Source: an uncultured Gammaproteobacteria bacterium
GTDB taxonomy: Bacteria > Pseudomonadota > Gammaproteobacteria > Steroidobacterales > XN24
Reading direction: 5' to 3'
Assembly: GCA_947259915.1 (NCBI GenBank)
Contig: CAMYOC010000006.1
Location: 1 to 64,000, forward strand
DNA: 64,000 nucleotides
Below, one piece after another: positions 27,137 through 36,576 of the stretch. Made by a program: the position numbers and the translations under genes. The notes beneath the pieces are model-generated. The model did no database searches and was not told where the DNA came from. It saw nothing but the letters and a program-made list of their open reading frames with translations. Within the stretch, counting starts at the first letter, position 1. The number at the start of each line of letters is the position of its first letter.

Positions 27137-27348
27137 CGGGATCCCCGGCAGGATAGTCGAGAGGAGTATACGCAATCTTTGTCGGCGCGCGGCAATCCGC
27201 AAGGCACAGAGTCAGGCTCGAAATCACGGTCCTTGAAGAGTGCTGGTGCGAGCGGCCAGTGGTCATCAGGTGGGTAACACAAGCTCGATGTTTAACGCCT
27301 GATGCTGGCTCGCAAGCAAGATTCAGGAGAGACCTGCGCCGGCTGCGG

Positions 27349-27939
27349 TCACGTCGCGCTGGGGCCGGGCCATTCCCTGCGCAGCAGACCCAGAAGGATC
27401 GTATCGCGCAGCTCGCCCAGATGATGCCAACGTTCTCTCAGGTGGCCTTCCCGCACGAATCCCTGGGATTCGAACAAACGCAGGGAGCGCTCATTGTCGG
27501 GATCAATATCGGCCTCGAGTCGATGCAAACCCAGAGTCCGGAACGCGAACCCGACCAGCAGCTCCAGGGCTTCGGTGGCATAGCCACAACCCCATACGGA
27601 CCGCGCCAGCGCGATACCCAGTTCGGCGCGTTGATGCGTCAGGTCGATTTTGAGCAGGGTACAGGTACCGATCACCTGGTTTGTCTGCCGCGAGCAGATA
27701 CCCCATTGAAACAGCTCTCTCGCGGCAAAAAAACGGTGAATCTCGTCCACCAGCGCCGTTGCGGCGGGCATATTCGCGAGCGGCGGCGAACTCCAGAATT
27801 CCATCACGTGATCGTCGCCAAAGATCGCCAGCAACGCGGGCGCGTCCTCCCGGGTCAGCCAACGCAGATCCAACCGGTCGCCGGGCAGAGTGGGCAGCGT
27901 CTCACCCCATTCATAGCCTGCCATCATTTCTCCCGGCAC
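27349..27939 (-). CDS. GNAT-family N-acetyltransferase (RimJ/RimL-like)
   Basis: 196-residue acetyltransferase. The acetyl-CoA-binding segment reads ELGIALARSVWGCGYATEAL, and the C-terminal motif NERSLRLFESQGFVREGHLR is typical of RimJ/RimL-type enzymes that acetylate protein N-termini or antibiotics. Its start could be either of two nearby Met codons (M1, M5). It lies on the same strand as the EcsC gene, separated by 75 bases. Substrate unknown. Confidence 0.88.
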   Translation of the reverse strand: MPGEMMAGYEWGETLPTLPGDRLDLRWLTREDAPALLAIFGDDHVMEFWSSPPLANMPAATALVDEIHRFFAARELFQWGICSRQTNQVIGTCTLLKIDLTHQRAELGIALARSVWGCGYATEALELLVGFAFRTLGLHRLEADIDPDNERSLRLFESQGFVREGHLRERWHHLGELRDTILLGLLRREWPGPSAT

Positions 27940-28014
27940 CCCTGGCTATCATTGGCCTGTCACTCGATGTTCATCAACCTGTCTCTTGCATCGTGCCGGC
28001 ATCAAACGCGAGCC

Positions 28015-28848
28015 TCATTCAATGCCCGGCTGCTTAGGCACGACTTCTCCGCTCCGAAGTTGCAGATAGGCCGCCTTCACCACCTCGGGACCATACTGGC
28101 GCTCGAGTCTCCGGATCGCAAAGTGTCCGCGAGCCATGTCCTGAAAGTGAGAAATAAAAATCGTGTTCACAAGGCCGCCACCTACCGCGCCCAAAACCGG
28201 GATGGTCTGCGCCATCGCCTTTTGCGTCACCACGATCCCAAAGCGCGCTGCTATGGCTGCAACAAGGCGCACCAAAGGTGGCCCACTTGCCTTGCCGACA
28301 CCATGCGACGCGACATACTGCAATGCGTCTGTGACAGCCTTGCTCAGGGCTACACGCACGCCATAGTACGAGGTCTCGGCCGCATCATCTTTGCCCGAGA
28401 CACGACTGCCCATCGCAAAGACCTGCACACAATTCATAACGGTTTCGGGATCCTGCGGGGACTCGCCCTCAGCCCGCGCAATATCGGCGATGGATCGGAA
28501 CATGATCCCGGTGGTCAGCGGCAGTTCCACCACCAGTGTCTGGAGGCCAAAAAACCCGGAAACGGCTCCGGTTGTAAGCGCCGCTGCCTTGTGCAGCCCG
28601 GGGCTGGCCGGCGTTTTCTCCTGTCCCTGTATGCTCCATATCGAGCTCTGCATGACGAATTCGATGGCTTTTTGGGTCGATTGACTCACCATGTTGACCA
28701 CAGGTTCCGGCGCCTTTTTACTCAACTGCCGGGTGAGCGCTTCGACCGGCATGCCTGCGGCAGAACTCAATTGCACCCACCACGACGGGTTCTCGAGCGT
28801 CGTGTATGCCTGGTCGAGTATCGCCAAATCGGTTTTGGTTAGCTGCAT
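28015..28848 (-). CDS. EcsC-family protein
   Basis: 277 residues from the ATG at 28848; the open frame continues upstream to 29010 without family similarity. It fits the EcsC domain family: a Gly/Ala-rich amphipathic region (TGAVSGFFGLQTLVVELPLT), the motif TIPVLGAVGGGLVNTIFISH, and the tail GHFAIRRLERQYG. EcsC proteins accompany ABC transporters in some Gram-positives, but the role in Proteobacteria is unknown. No ABC genes are nearby. Confidence 0.85.
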   Translation of the reverse strand: MQLTKTDLAILDQAYTTLENPSWWVQLSSAAGMPVEALTRQLSKKAPEPVVNMVSQSTQKAIEFVMQSSIWSIQGQEKTPASPGLHKAAALTTGAVSGFFGLQTLVVELPLTTGIMFRSIADIARAEGESPQDPETVMNCVQVFAMGSRVSGKDDAAETSYYGVRVALSKAVTDALQYVASHGVGKASGPPLVRLVAAIAARFGIVVTQKAMAQTIPVLGAVGGGLVNTIFISHFQDMARGHFAIRRLERQYGPEVVKAAYLQLRSGEVVPKQPGIE

Positions 28849-29130
28849 GTCAAATGGGCATCTGCAAAGCAGGGTCAGACAACAGAGTGCAAAGTTGTTT
28901 GCCTCTCCGTCAAGACTTTCGGTTTGACCGTCTGGGTGTTTGGATCCGGCGAGGCATCTTCCTGGTGCGAGGGGATGTTGGGGCGTCGGCGGGCCGACAA
29001 GGGTTCTCATGGCCCGCGCAGACGCGATTTCCCGTGCTCAGAACCCAACTCTCGCCGGTCGGCTCGGTGTGCAACCGTCTTTATCCGCGACAAGTGCGCC
29101 GCTGCATGAGGTTGATATTATGGGTTGGTC
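28849..29130. other. Intergenic region between EcsC gene and stressosome operon
   Basis: About 280 bases with no gene, clear promoter or repeat recognised. It separates the end of the stressosome operon from the EcsC gene on the same strand. Confidence 0.35.
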
Positions 29131-31179
29131 TCAGGTGCCACGCGCCCTGCTCGCGGCCACCTGCTGGCGAAGCTGCGTCAGCAGCGACTCACGGTCGAGG
29201 CCGCCCTTTTCGATCAGCCCGACCACGTTGCCGTCCAGGCGCCGGCGGTCGTCTTCGTCGATGTCCTTGGCTGTCACTACCACGATGGGGGCAGTCACGG
29301 AGGAATCCATTTTGTGCATCTCCATCACGAACTCGAAGCCGTCCATCACCGGCATCATCAGGTCGAGCAGGATCAGCGACGGGGTCTGTTCGGCCAGCTT
29401 GTCGAGGGCCACCTGACCGTTCTCCGCCTCGCTTACCTGCCAGCCCTCCAGCTCGAGGGCGTGACGCAGCAGTTCCCGATTTTCCGCCATGTCGTCCACG
29501 ACCAGCGCGTGGCGTTCGGTGTCATCGGAGGCGTAGCGATCCAGGATCTGCACCAACTGGCCCCGCTGCACGGGCTTGGTCAGAAACTCGGTCGCCCCCA
29601 ACGCATAGCCCAGCGCACGGTCGTCGGTCATCGTCACCATGATGACCGGGATGTCCTGCGTCGCAGGGTCGTCCTTCAGCTGACGCAGCGCCTCCCAGCC
29701 GTCCATGCCCGGCATCAGCACATCCAGCGTAATGGCCGCCGGGTGCAGCGTCCGCGCCAGGTTCAGCGCTTCCTGTCCGTCGCTGGCGGTGACCACTTTC
29801 ATGCCGGCCTCCTGTAGCGTGCGTCCGAGCAGATCGAGCGCATTGGGATCGTCGTCGACCACCAGCACGACCGGTTCGTCGCCCGGTTCCGGTATCACGA
29901 TCGGCGCGGTCTCGCCCGCCGCAGCAGATTCCTCGGCCTTATCTGCCACCTCCAGCGGTAGCCGGATGGTAAAGGTCGAGCCTTCACCCAAGATGCTCTC
30001 CACGGTGATGTCACCGCCCATCATCTGGCAGAAGCGACGGCTGATCGGCAGGCCAAGACCGGTACCGCCGTAGTTGCGGGTCGTGGATTCATCAGCCTGC
30101 GAAAACTCCTCGAACACGTGGTCGATCTTGTCCGGCGGAATGCCGATGCCCGAGTCCTGCACCGATATCCGTATCCAGTCCGCGCCATCTTCCTGCTCGC
30201 CCTGTACCAACAGCTGGATCTCACCCTCGTGAGTAAACTTCGCCGCATTGCTCAGCAGGTTGAATAGCGCCTGGCGCAGCTTGGTGATGTCGGCCCGCAT
30301 TTCGCTGATGCCCTCGTCTACAGTCACCTTCAGCCAGTTGTTGTTTTTCTTTATCAGGGTGTCGATGGTGGACACCACGTCTGCCACCATCCCCGGGACC
30401 TCGAAGGTCTCCAGAAAGAGCTCCATCTTGCCGGATTCGACTTTCGCGAGATCGAGTACATCGTTGATCAGCGACAACAGATGCGTCCCGGCGCCGTGGA
30501 TCTTCTTCAGATCGCCGGCCACCTCCTCATTGCCGTCGTCCTCCGCATCCTCCATCAACATCTCGCTATAGCCGATGATCGCGTTCATCGGTGTGCGCAG
30601 CTCGTGGCTCATGTTCGCCAGGAAGCCGCTCTTGGCCTGGTTTGCGGCTTTGGCAGATTCCATCGCGTCCTTTAGCTCCTCGGTGCGTTGGGCCACGGTC
30701 GCTTCCAGGTTAGCGCTGTGCAACTCGAGCTCGCGATTCTTCCGCTGAACTTCGGCCATCAGTTCCTCGCGGGAGAGATTGTTTATCCGCCCGCGCTGCT
30801 CGGCGACGAAGGTATCCGTCGCCTCGAAGGCCAGATCCGGCAGATGCTTGAGCGCGCGGAGTCTGTGCAGGCCGTCACCGGCGCTGCGGCGGCTAAGGCA
30901 GTCGAAGAACCCCGCCAGCCCGGCGAGTTCGCGGGTCTCGCCGCGGCATTCGAAATCGAGCACCAGCTGCGGCGGGGACAGCTCCATCGCCAGCGCGACC
31001 GCGATGCAGGGCTCGGTGTTATTGCGACGCAGTCTGCGCGCGGCCTCGGAGACGGCGGTCGCCAGACGGGTAGTTTCGATCGCGTCATAGCCGAGAGCAC
31101 TTGCGAGGCCGCGGATTTTGTTGCGCGCGTCGTGCACCGACGTCTGGTGCTCAAGGCTGATGCGGCCGAGCTCGATCAT
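29131..31179 (-). CDS. Hybrid histidine kinase with two receivers, stressosome output candidate
   Basis: 682 residues, cytoplasmic. Domains in order: a degenerate RsbT/RsbW-like ATPase-type region (1-115); a coiled coil (about 130-180); HisKA with [20 protein letters not shown]; HATPase_c with [24 protein letters not shown] and GGTGLGLPI; receiver 1 ([29 protein letters not shown]); receiver 2 ([29 protein letters not shown]). No DNA-binding or cyclase output domain follows. Overlap with rsbX by four bases makes it the terminal gene of the stressosome operon, so it is the likely downstream target. Confidence 0.9.
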   Translation of the reverse strand: MIELGRISLEHQTSVHDARNKIRGLASALGYDAIETTRLATAVSEAARRLRRNNTEPCIAVALAMELSPPQLVLDFECRGETRELAGLAGFFDCLSRRSAGDGLHRLRALKHLPDLAFEATDTFVAEQRGRINNLSREELMAEVQRKNRELELHSANLEATVAQRTEELKDAMESAKAANQAKSGFLANMSHELRTPMNAIIGYSEMLMEDAEDDGNEEVAGDLKKIHGAGTHLLSLINDVLDLAKVESGKMELFLETFEVPGMVADVVSTIDTLIKKNNNWLKVTVDEGISEMRADITKLRQALFNLLSNAAKFTHEGEIQLLVQGEQEDGADWIRISVQDSGIGIPPDKIDHVFEEFSQADESTTRNYGGTGLGLPISRRFCQMMGGDITVESILGEGSTFTIRLPLEVADKAEESAAAGETAPIVIPEPGDEPVVLVVDDDPNALDLLGRTLQEAGMKVVTASDGQEALNLARTLHPAAITLDVLMPGMDGWEALRQLKDDPATQDIPVIMVTMTDDRALGYALGATEFLTKPVQRGQLVQILDRYASDDTERHALVVDDMAENRELLRHALELEGWQVSEAENGQVALDKLAEQTPSLILLDLMMPVMDGFEFVMEMHKMDSSVTAPIVVVTAKDIDEDDRRRLDGNVVGLIEKGGLDRESLLTQLRQQVAASRARGT

Positions 31180-31775
31180 GAGCCGTAGCGCACTGCGATG
31201 CAGGCGGCGTCGTCGTGATCCTTGCCAAAGCGCTTGACGATATTGCTTGCCACCTCCTCGGGGGGGTGGCGCAAGACGCCAGGATAATCGTCCGCCGTAA
31301 AGCGGTCGCTGACGCCGTCGGTATAGAGAACGACCAGATCTCCCGGCTCCAGCTGGAGCGTCTGCGGTCGGAGCGTGCGCATGTTGTGGCCGAGGATGCC
31401 GGCCTGGGAGACGAGCCGGGTTTCCGCCTTGCCAAATCTACGTATTGCGGTATTGCCGATGCCGGCGTATTCGATGAGACCCGTGGCGGCGTCGATGGCA
31501 CACAGACCCACGACAGCACCACGGGTGCCTTTCAGGTGTTGATGGAGGCGCTTCATCACGCCGGACACGTCGGCGTTCCCGTAGCGAGCCAGGTACGTAT
31601 CGATCACGTGGGTCAGTTCGTGGGCCTCGGGCCCGTGGCCGAGCACGTCGACGATAGCCACGAACAGGCCCTGCTCGAGCGGCCGGATCACCACAGCGTC
31701 TCCACTCAGCCGTTCTCCGCGGCAAGGCCGGATGGTGCTCGAATGTTGCAGCAGCTGGTCCACGTTCAGATCCAT
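31176..31775 (-). CDS. rsbX: RsbX-like PP2C/SpoIIE-type serine phosphatase
   Basis: 199 residues. PP2C-type metal-binding motifs are visible: SGDAVVIRP and [15 protein letters not shown] (Asp and Gly of DxxGHG), then [13 protein letters not shown] and the C-terminal DDAACIAV. In the Bacillus stressosome RsbX resets phosphorylated RsbR/RsbS. The same role is likely here, as the gene overlaps rsbT by ten bases upstream and the hybrid kinase by four downstream. Confidence 0.9.
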   Translation of the reverse strand: MDLNVDQLLQHSSTIRPCRGERLSGDAVVIRPLEQGLFVAIVDVLGHGPEAHELTHVIDTYLARYGNADVSGVMKRLHQHLKGTRGAVVGLCAIDAATGLIEYAGIGNTAIRRFGKAETRLVSQAGILGHNMRTLRPQTLQLEPGDLVVLYTDGVSDRFTADDYPGVLRHPPEEVASNIVKRFGKDHDDAACIAVRYGS

Positions 31776-32164
31776 TTGCGTACCGTCACCCGGGTGCCCT
31801 CACCAGGTGCCGACTCCAGCGAGAACTCATCCATCAGGCGTTTGACACCGGGCAGACCCAGTCCCAGGGTGCCCCCGGAGCTGAAGTGATCGCTCATCGC
31901 CGCCTCGCAGTCGGCGATACCGGGTCCGTCGTCTACCACCTCGATCTCGATCCCGCGGCGGTTTAGTTTTTTCACCCGGCGCAGCCGGATTTCGCCACTG
32001 CCAGCGTACTTGAGGATGTTGCGCACCAGCTCGGAGACCGCGGTAGCGATCAGGTGGCTCGGGGTCTCGGCGAAGCCTGCTTCCCTCGAATACAGCGTCG
32101 ATTCGAGCACGCTGCGTCTGACATCCGCTTCGTTGCGGATCGTTCGCTTCAGTTCGGCGCTCAT
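31766..32164 (-). CDS. rsbT: RsbT-like serine/threonine kinase of the stressosome
   Basis: 132-residue GHKL-fold kinase. The N-box (VSELVRNILKYAG), G1 (VDDGPGIADCEAAMSDHFSSG) and G2 (GLGLPGVKRLMDEFSLESAPG) are intact. In known stressosomes RsbT phosphorylates STAS residues on RsbS and RsbR and is then released to activate a partner. Here no RsbU phosphatase is encoded next door. The gene overlaps rsbS by four bases and rsbX by ten. Confidence 0.92.
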   Translation of the reverse strand: MSAELKRTIRNEADVRRSVLESTLYSREAGFAETPSHLIATAVSELVRNILKYAGSGEIRLRRVKKLNRRGIEIEVVDDGPGIADCEAAMSDHFSSGGTLGLGLPGVKRLMDEFSLESAPGEGTRVTVRKWI

Positions 32165-32640
32165 CGAGAGTCCCCGGGTGTCTCCCCGGACTCCGTCGGC
32201 AGATCAATGTCCGGTTCAGTATCGCGCTGGGGGCCCGCTTCCTCATCGCTTCCGAATTCGGGTTCGGGTTCGGGCTCCGGCTGGAGCAGGGCATACGCCG
32301 CGTCCAGGTCTACCGCAGTCCGCAGGCCGTCCACATCGGCACCCGCCTCGACCAGGGCGGAAACGACCCCCGGCCGCAGACCCACCAGCACCGACTCCGC
32401 GCCCATCACCGCGCTCATCGTGATGATCCTGCGCAGCGCGGCGAATTCAGCCGAATCGAGTGTCTCGAGACCGGACACGTCGAGGATGACCCCGGGCGAG
32501 CCCGTCTCATGAATACGGCGCAGCAAATCGTCCCGGAATCGGGCGAGCACGTCGTCGTCAAGATCGACCTGGATCGAGGCCACCACGAAGTCGCGGCTCA
32601 CCTGTATAGCGATCCCGGCGGTGTCGGCATTTAGCGGCAT
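32161..32640 (-). CDS. rsbS: RsbS-like STAS scaffold protein with acidic tail
   Basis: 159 residues. The STAS domain (about residues 8-112) contains VILDVSGLETLDSAEFAALR, where Ser in LDS aligns with the phospho-serine of Bacillus RsbS. Members are usually about 120 residues. Here a 45-residue acidic tail follows (PEPEPEPEFGSDEE and PDIDLPTESGE). It is the first gene of the rsbS-rsbT-rsbX-kinase operon and faces away from rsbR. The tail could modulate assembly or the RsbT interaction; this is inference. Confidence 0.9.
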   Translation of the reverse strand: MPLNADTAGIAIQVSRDFVVASIQVDLDDDVLARFRDDLLRRIHETGSPGVILDVSGLETLDSAEFAALRRIITMSAVMGAESVLVGLRPGVVSALVEAGADVDGLRTAVDLDAAYALLQPEPEPEPEFGSDEEAGPQRDTEPDIDLPTESGETPGDSR

Positions 32641-33045
32641 CGGCGGTCCGGGTCAGCGCACAATCACGGCGCGCCGGCAGGCGATCCGGGAGTCGAACGG
32701 CAGGGTTATGCCTCGGCCGGGCGCACTCAAGCGGATGCGGGGCCCGTGGAATTTGGGCCCCGGAGGGCACCACTGCCGGCAGGCAGCGGTGGATGTGGCT
32801 TCGGTGGCGCTCATGCGAGCCTCGTGGCGAGTTATCCTCCGGATGATACCCCAAAGGCCCGGAAAGCCACGCCAGATCCCTGGAACCAGTGAGACGCGGC
32901 GTAGGGGAGGCGAGCCGTCGCACCCGGAGCGGAGGGTCTGGCGCGACCTGGCGCTATGAGAGAGTCACATCTCTCTGCTACGCTAATAGGCCCACGAATA
33001 TTAGTCCAACCGCGCAGCAAATTTCAGGCTCATGGAGCAAGAACG
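32641..33045. promoter_or_regulatory. Divergent promoter region between rsbS and rsbR
   Basis: About 405 bases between the two divergent starts. No gene is recognised; the short frames look like shadows. The last 100 bases on the right (AT-rich near 32970-33030) probably contain the rsbR promoter. A GGAGCAAG ribosome-binding site lies at 33034-33041. Confidence 0.45.
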
Positions 33046-34230
33046 ATGAAGGCAGTACAAAAAGAGACGATGGCATCCGATGACCTGATGGCCATCTATC
33101 AGGCACTCGATCGGGTGCAGGCGATCATCGAGTTCGACCTGGATGGGACCGTGCTGTCGGCGAACCAGAACTTCCTCGATATTTTCGGATATCAACTCGA
33201 CGAAATAGCCGGCAAACACCATCGGATGTTCTGCGATCCGGACTACGCGGAATCGGACGCCTATGCGGAATTCTGGCAAAAGCTCGGACGCGGCGAACTC
33301 CACTGTGAGGAGTTCAGGAGACGGGGAAAGGACGGCCAGCAGATCTGGCTCCGGGCCTCCTACAACCCTGTGTTAGACAAAAACGGAAAGCCTGTCAGGG
33401 TGGTGAAGTTCGCGACGGACGTCACCGCATCGAAACTGCAGATCGCCGAGTTCGAAGGCAAGGTCCGCGCCATCGAGCGGGCGCAGGCTGTGATCGAGTT
33501 CGAGCTTGACGGCACCGTGATCACGGCCAACGACAACTTCCTGAGCATCTTCGGCTACAGCCGCGATGAGGTCGTCGGCAAGCACCATCGGATGTTCTGC
33601 GATCCCGGATACGCGGAGTCGCCTGAGTACACCAGACTCTGGCAGAAACTCGGTCGCGGTGAGTACGTTGCCGATGAGTTCAAGCGGATCAGCAAGGATG
33701 GGGCGGAGATCTGGCTTCAGGCCTCCTACAATCCGATCTTCGATATGAACGGCAAGCCGTTCAAGATCGTCAAGTTCGCGGCGGATATCACCGACGAGGT
33801 GCAGAAGAGAAGCCTCGCCATGCTGGAGATGTCCACGCCGGTCACCAAGATCTGGGACGGCGTGTTATTCGCGCCGATCGTCGGCATCGTCGACTCCAAG
33901 CGCTCCGTCGACATCATGAACAAGGCCTTGTCCAGCATCGCCGACACCCGCGCGAGCACGTTGTTGCTCGATATTGGCGGTGTCGCGGTGGTCGATACCG
34001 CGGTCGCGAATCATCTGATCAAGATCGCCAAAGCGGCGGTATTGATGGGGTGCAGGACGATCATCTCGGGCATTTCGCCGGCCATCGCACAGACCATCGC
34101 GGAGCTGGGCATCGAGCTCGGCTCGATCCAGACGACGTCGACGATCGAGACGGCTCTCAAGTTTGCCTGTTGCCGCATGCAGAGCGGTCAGACGCCGACT
34201 ATTCCTGACTTAGGGGCTACGGTTCTCTGA
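33046..34230 (+). CDS. rsbR: RsbR-like stressosome sensor with tandem PAS and STAS domains
   Basis: 394 residues from the ATG at 33046, chosen for its ribosome-binding site. PAS1 (about residues 15-135) and PAS2 (about 140-255) are close duplicates: both carry GKHHRMFCDP followed by WQKLGRGE, a pattern like the PAS pairs of BdlA/Aer2-type receptors. The STAS domain (about 275-375) keeps VVDTAVANHL and AQTIAELGIEL, the positions matching the two Bacillus RsbR phospho-threonines by motif. It differs from classical RsbR, which has a non-haem globin N-terminus. It is divergent from rsbS-rsbT-rsbX. Confidence 0.92.
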   Translation: MKAVQKETMASDDLMAIYQALDRVQAIIEFDLDGTVLSANQNFLDIFGYQLDEIAGKHHRMFCDPDYAESDAYAEFWQKLGRGELHCEEFRRRGKDGQQIWLRASYNPVLDKNGKPVRVVKFATDVTASKLQIAEFEGKVRAIERAQAVIEFELDGTVITANDNFLSIFGYSRDEVVGKHHRMFCDPGYAESPEYTRLWQKLGRGEYVADEFKRISKDGAEIWLQASYNPIFDMNGKPFKIVKFAADITDEVQKRSLAMLEMSTPVTKIWDGVLFAPIVGIVDSKRSVDIMNKALSSIADTRASTLLLDIGGVAVVDTAVANHLIKIAKAAVLMGCRTIISGISPAIAQTIAELGIELGSIQTTSTIETALKFACCRMQSGQTPTIPDLGATVL

Positions 34231-34299
34231 CTCAATTGTCCCTGCGGCACGTAGCTGCTGCCCGGGTGACGACCCTGTCCTCGGACAGGCCATGAGTTG

Positions 34300-34548
34300 T
34301 CATCTGCCGATCAGCCTGCGCTTGTCGGCCGGGCGCATCCGCTTTATCGCATATTCTCTCTTCAAGGCGGCGCTGCGGTCGTCGGCCTCCTCGCGATAGA
34401 CCAGCTCGACGGGCAGTCGGGATCGCGTATAGCGGGCCCCGTCGCCGGCATTGTGCTGCAGGACACGCGCCTCCACATCCCTGGCGATGCCTGTATACAG
34501 GCTCTGGTCCGAGCAGCGGACGATATAGACGTACCAGTCCGAGGACAT
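34300..34548 (-). CDS. GIY-YIG nuclease-superfamily protein (YhbQ-like)
   Basis: 82 residues from the ATG at 34548; six more residues would come from an ATG at 34566. It is a single GIY-YIG domain: YVYIVRCSDQSLYTGI holds the two motif strands, followed by Arg in RDVEARVLQHNAG and the catalytic-position Glu in LKREYAIKRM. The family is related to UvrC and SLX1 nucleases. No other domain is present, and the role is unknown. Confidence 0.87.
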   Translation of the reverse strand: MSSDWYVYIVRCSDQSLYTGIARDVEARVLQHNAGDGARYTRSRLPVELVYREEADDRSAALKREYAIKRMRPADKRRLIGR

Positions 34549-34697
34549 AGCTGTTAGGCATTCCACAGCTGTCGACTGGCGGAAGCAGTCGAGGACGCGA
34601 GCGATCCCTTTTCAACGCGGCACATCGGCTGTATCATCTCGGTCTGCCAGACGAGAGCATCCCAACTCCCGTGTCAGGAATGGGTCACAAAATTGGG

Positions 34698-35402
34698 CTA
34701 AGCGAAATATCGCCACTGGATTCGCGCGATGTAGTCGACGAGATTCTTGCGCCGCAGCGCGTCGTCCTTGATCGGGCTCATCAGAGGGACCTGCATGATG
34801 TTGGCCAGCATGCCGTACGCCACCGCGTCGATCTCGGTAGCGGTTTCGCCCATCAGGTATTGTTTGTTTGCCAGGAAGTCGGCGATGGCAGCGATGTCCC
34901 TGATGCCGATGGCGTGGATCTCCTCGCGTGAATGGTTCCCGAGGCCCTGCGCCTCGAGCTGACGTCGTACGCCCCGCCTCGCGATCGGTGCAATCACCTG
35001 CCGGACCAGGGCGGGGATCTCCCCGAGAACCGTATTGCGAGTCATCGGCCAGTTTTCTTCGACCATCCAGCGGTCGTAGACCAGGGTCCAATAAAGATTC
35101 TCCTCGATCAGGCGCCGCATCGAGAGAGCAATAGCCCGCTCGTCTGCGGACAGGCCAGCATCCGGATCGCAGCCAAAGCGCTGCTCGAGATATTCGATGA
35201 TAAATCCGGAATCGCCGATCTTTTTGCCCTCATGTTCGATCCATGGGAGCTTGCCCTTTGGTCCCTTGAACGGCGTCGCGTCAACGACTGCCTCGTAGGG
35301 AATCCCGGCGATGCGGAGATAGGCCTCGAGCTTCAGGGAGAACGGACCGACCGACGGCAGCCCCCAGCCACCCGGTATCTGATGGACGATCAGCTTCGAC
35401 AA
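34698..35402 (-). CDS. Glutathione S-transferase-like protein
   Basis: About 234 residues. The start chosen is the TTG at 35402, because GAGGTGA sits five bases upstream of it; GTG at 35411 is an alternative. The thioredoxin-like N-domain begins LIVHQIPGGWGLPSVGPFSL and reads PWIEHEGKKIGDSGFIIEYL, with the GSH-loop Asp-Ser. The helical C-domain follows with IDAVAYGMLANIM. It resembles Metaxin/FAX-type GSTs. The substrate is not evident. Confidence 0.83.
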   Translation of the reverse strand: MSKLIVHQIPGGWGLPSVGPFSLKLEAYLRIAGIPYEAVVDATPFKGPKGKLPWIEHEGKKIGDSGFIIEYLEQRFGCDPDAGLSADERAIALSMRRLIEENLYWTLVYDRWMVEENWPMTRNTVLGEIPALVRQVIAPIARRGVRRQLEAQGLGNHSREEIHAIGIRDIAAIADFLANKQYLMGETATEIDAVAYGMLANIMQVPLMSPIKDDALRRKNLVDYIARIQWRYFA

Positions 35403-35497
35403 GGCCGTCACCTCTCTGGTTCGCTCTTTGCGCCGCGAGACATTATCGCAAAGCGACAAGCCCTGTGTCGCCGGCATCCGTCAGCCTGATCGAACGG

Positions 35498-36037
35498 TCA
35501 GGCTCCAATATGCAGGTCTTCAGCTGAGACAGCACGGACCCTGACCCCAAAGCTGTCGATGTTGGTGAGCGTGGCATTGTGGTGCTGGATGATCTCAGCA
35601 GCGGACAGATGGGCGTTGTCCTCGGTCGTATGCGCGTCCGCGACCAGCACGACCGGATATCCGAGCGCCAGTGCTCGGCGGATCGTGGTGTCGACGCAGA
35701 ACTCGGTCTGCATCCCGCATATAACGAGATCAGTGACGCGGTGCTGTTTGAGGACGTCCTGCAACTCTGTGCGGTTGAACGAGTCCGGGGTTGTCTTGCG
35801 GATACGCAGGTCTGACGGCGCGAGGTGAAGCCCATCGGCAAATTGCCATGCGCGGGATCCGGGCTGCATAAAACCCGATTCAGATTCATGCTGGATAAAC
35901 ACGACCGCGGCACCGGCGGCACGCGCCTTCTCGGTAGCCACATTGATTCGGGCGATGACCTGTTGTGAATCGAATGCGGCGTGTTCGCCTTCGCATAGCC
36001 CCTGTTGGACGTCGATAACGAGTAGTGCGGTTTTCAT
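35498..36037 (-). CDS. Isochorismatase-family cysteine hydrolase
   Basis: 179 residues from the ATG at 36037. The catalytic triad is visible: Asp9 in LLVIDVQQGL, Lys in IRKTTPDSF, and Cys in GMQTEFCVDTTIRRAL. It belongs to the broad amidase/isochorismatase family that hydrolyses small amides such as nicotinamide or ureidoacrylate; substrate cannot be assigned. It lies alone between the GST and membrane-protein genes. Confidence 0.88.
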   Translation of the reverse strand: MKTALLVIDVQQGLCEGEHAAFDSQQVIARINVATEKARAAGAAVVFIQHESESGFMQPGSRAWQFADGLHLAPSDLRIRKTTPDSFNRTELQDVLKQHRVTDLVICGMQTEFCVDTTIRRALALGYPVVLVADAHTTEDNAHLSAAEIIQHHNATLTNIDSFGVRVRAVSAEDLHIGA

Positions 36038-36177
36038 CAGTTCGTGATTCCTTTGACTGTCCGCTTCTTGCGGCCCGCGGCCCATGATTCTGGATAACAG
36101 ATCACAGGAGAAATCATCTCTAAGTTATTGAAAAAATAATCGTCAGCGTGCCCAATTTTCTTTACCCTGCCAGGGGT

Positions 36178-36576
36178 CTAAAGCCAGGGCTTGCCGTCCA
36201 TCGGCAAACCTTTTGAGTACCTCAACGTGCCGCGCAGAAAGCGATAGATCAGCCACACGGGAAACAGCGCCGACGCGCCGACCAGCAGAAAGGTCGCGAT
36301 GATGGAAATCGGAGCGTCGGTGTTCACTCCGGCAAAACCGGTGAACAACAGAAGGTAGGCGAGCGGGAGCGCCGCGACGACCATGACGCAGGTTGTCAGT
36401 TGCCAGTTCAGGTGTGTGCGCAGCCACGGGGTCATGACTTTCCCGCGTACTGCGAGCACATAGACCGCGGAAGCGAGCAGCGCGAAGGGCATCACGAACG
36501 TAACCCATTGCAGGATGTAACCCCATAGCACGAGGTCCTTCTCTTTCTTGTCGGGTGTCGTGAATGTCTCCGTCAT
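36178..36576 (-). CDS. DUF4870-like four-helix membrane protein
   Basis: 132 residues from the ATG at 36576, which overlaps the stop of the upstream gene by four bases. Four hydrophobic segments are seen (for example WVTFVMPFALLASAVYVLAV and TTCVMVVAALPLAYLLLF). The charged loop with THLNWQLTTC resembles DUF4870/Tic20-like proteins. It forms a two-gene unit with the membrane protein at 36573-37001. Function unknown. Confidence 0.7.
   Translation of the reverse strand: MTETFTTPDKKEKDLVLWGYILQWVTFVMPFALLASAVYVLAVRGKVMTPWLRTHLNWQLTTCVMVVAALPLAYLLLFTGFAGVNTDAPISIIATFLLVGASALFPVWLIYRFLRGTLRYSKGLPMDGKPWL

Noticed and set aside
27259-28842. 527-residue open frame on the plus strand
   Set aside because: It runs antisense to the GNAT and EcsC genes, which have clear domains. 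Its translation has shadow-like composition and no motif.
34612-35091. 159-residue minus-strand frame at the GST gene
   Set aside because: Overlaps the GST gene in another frame; Arg/Asp-rich shadow.
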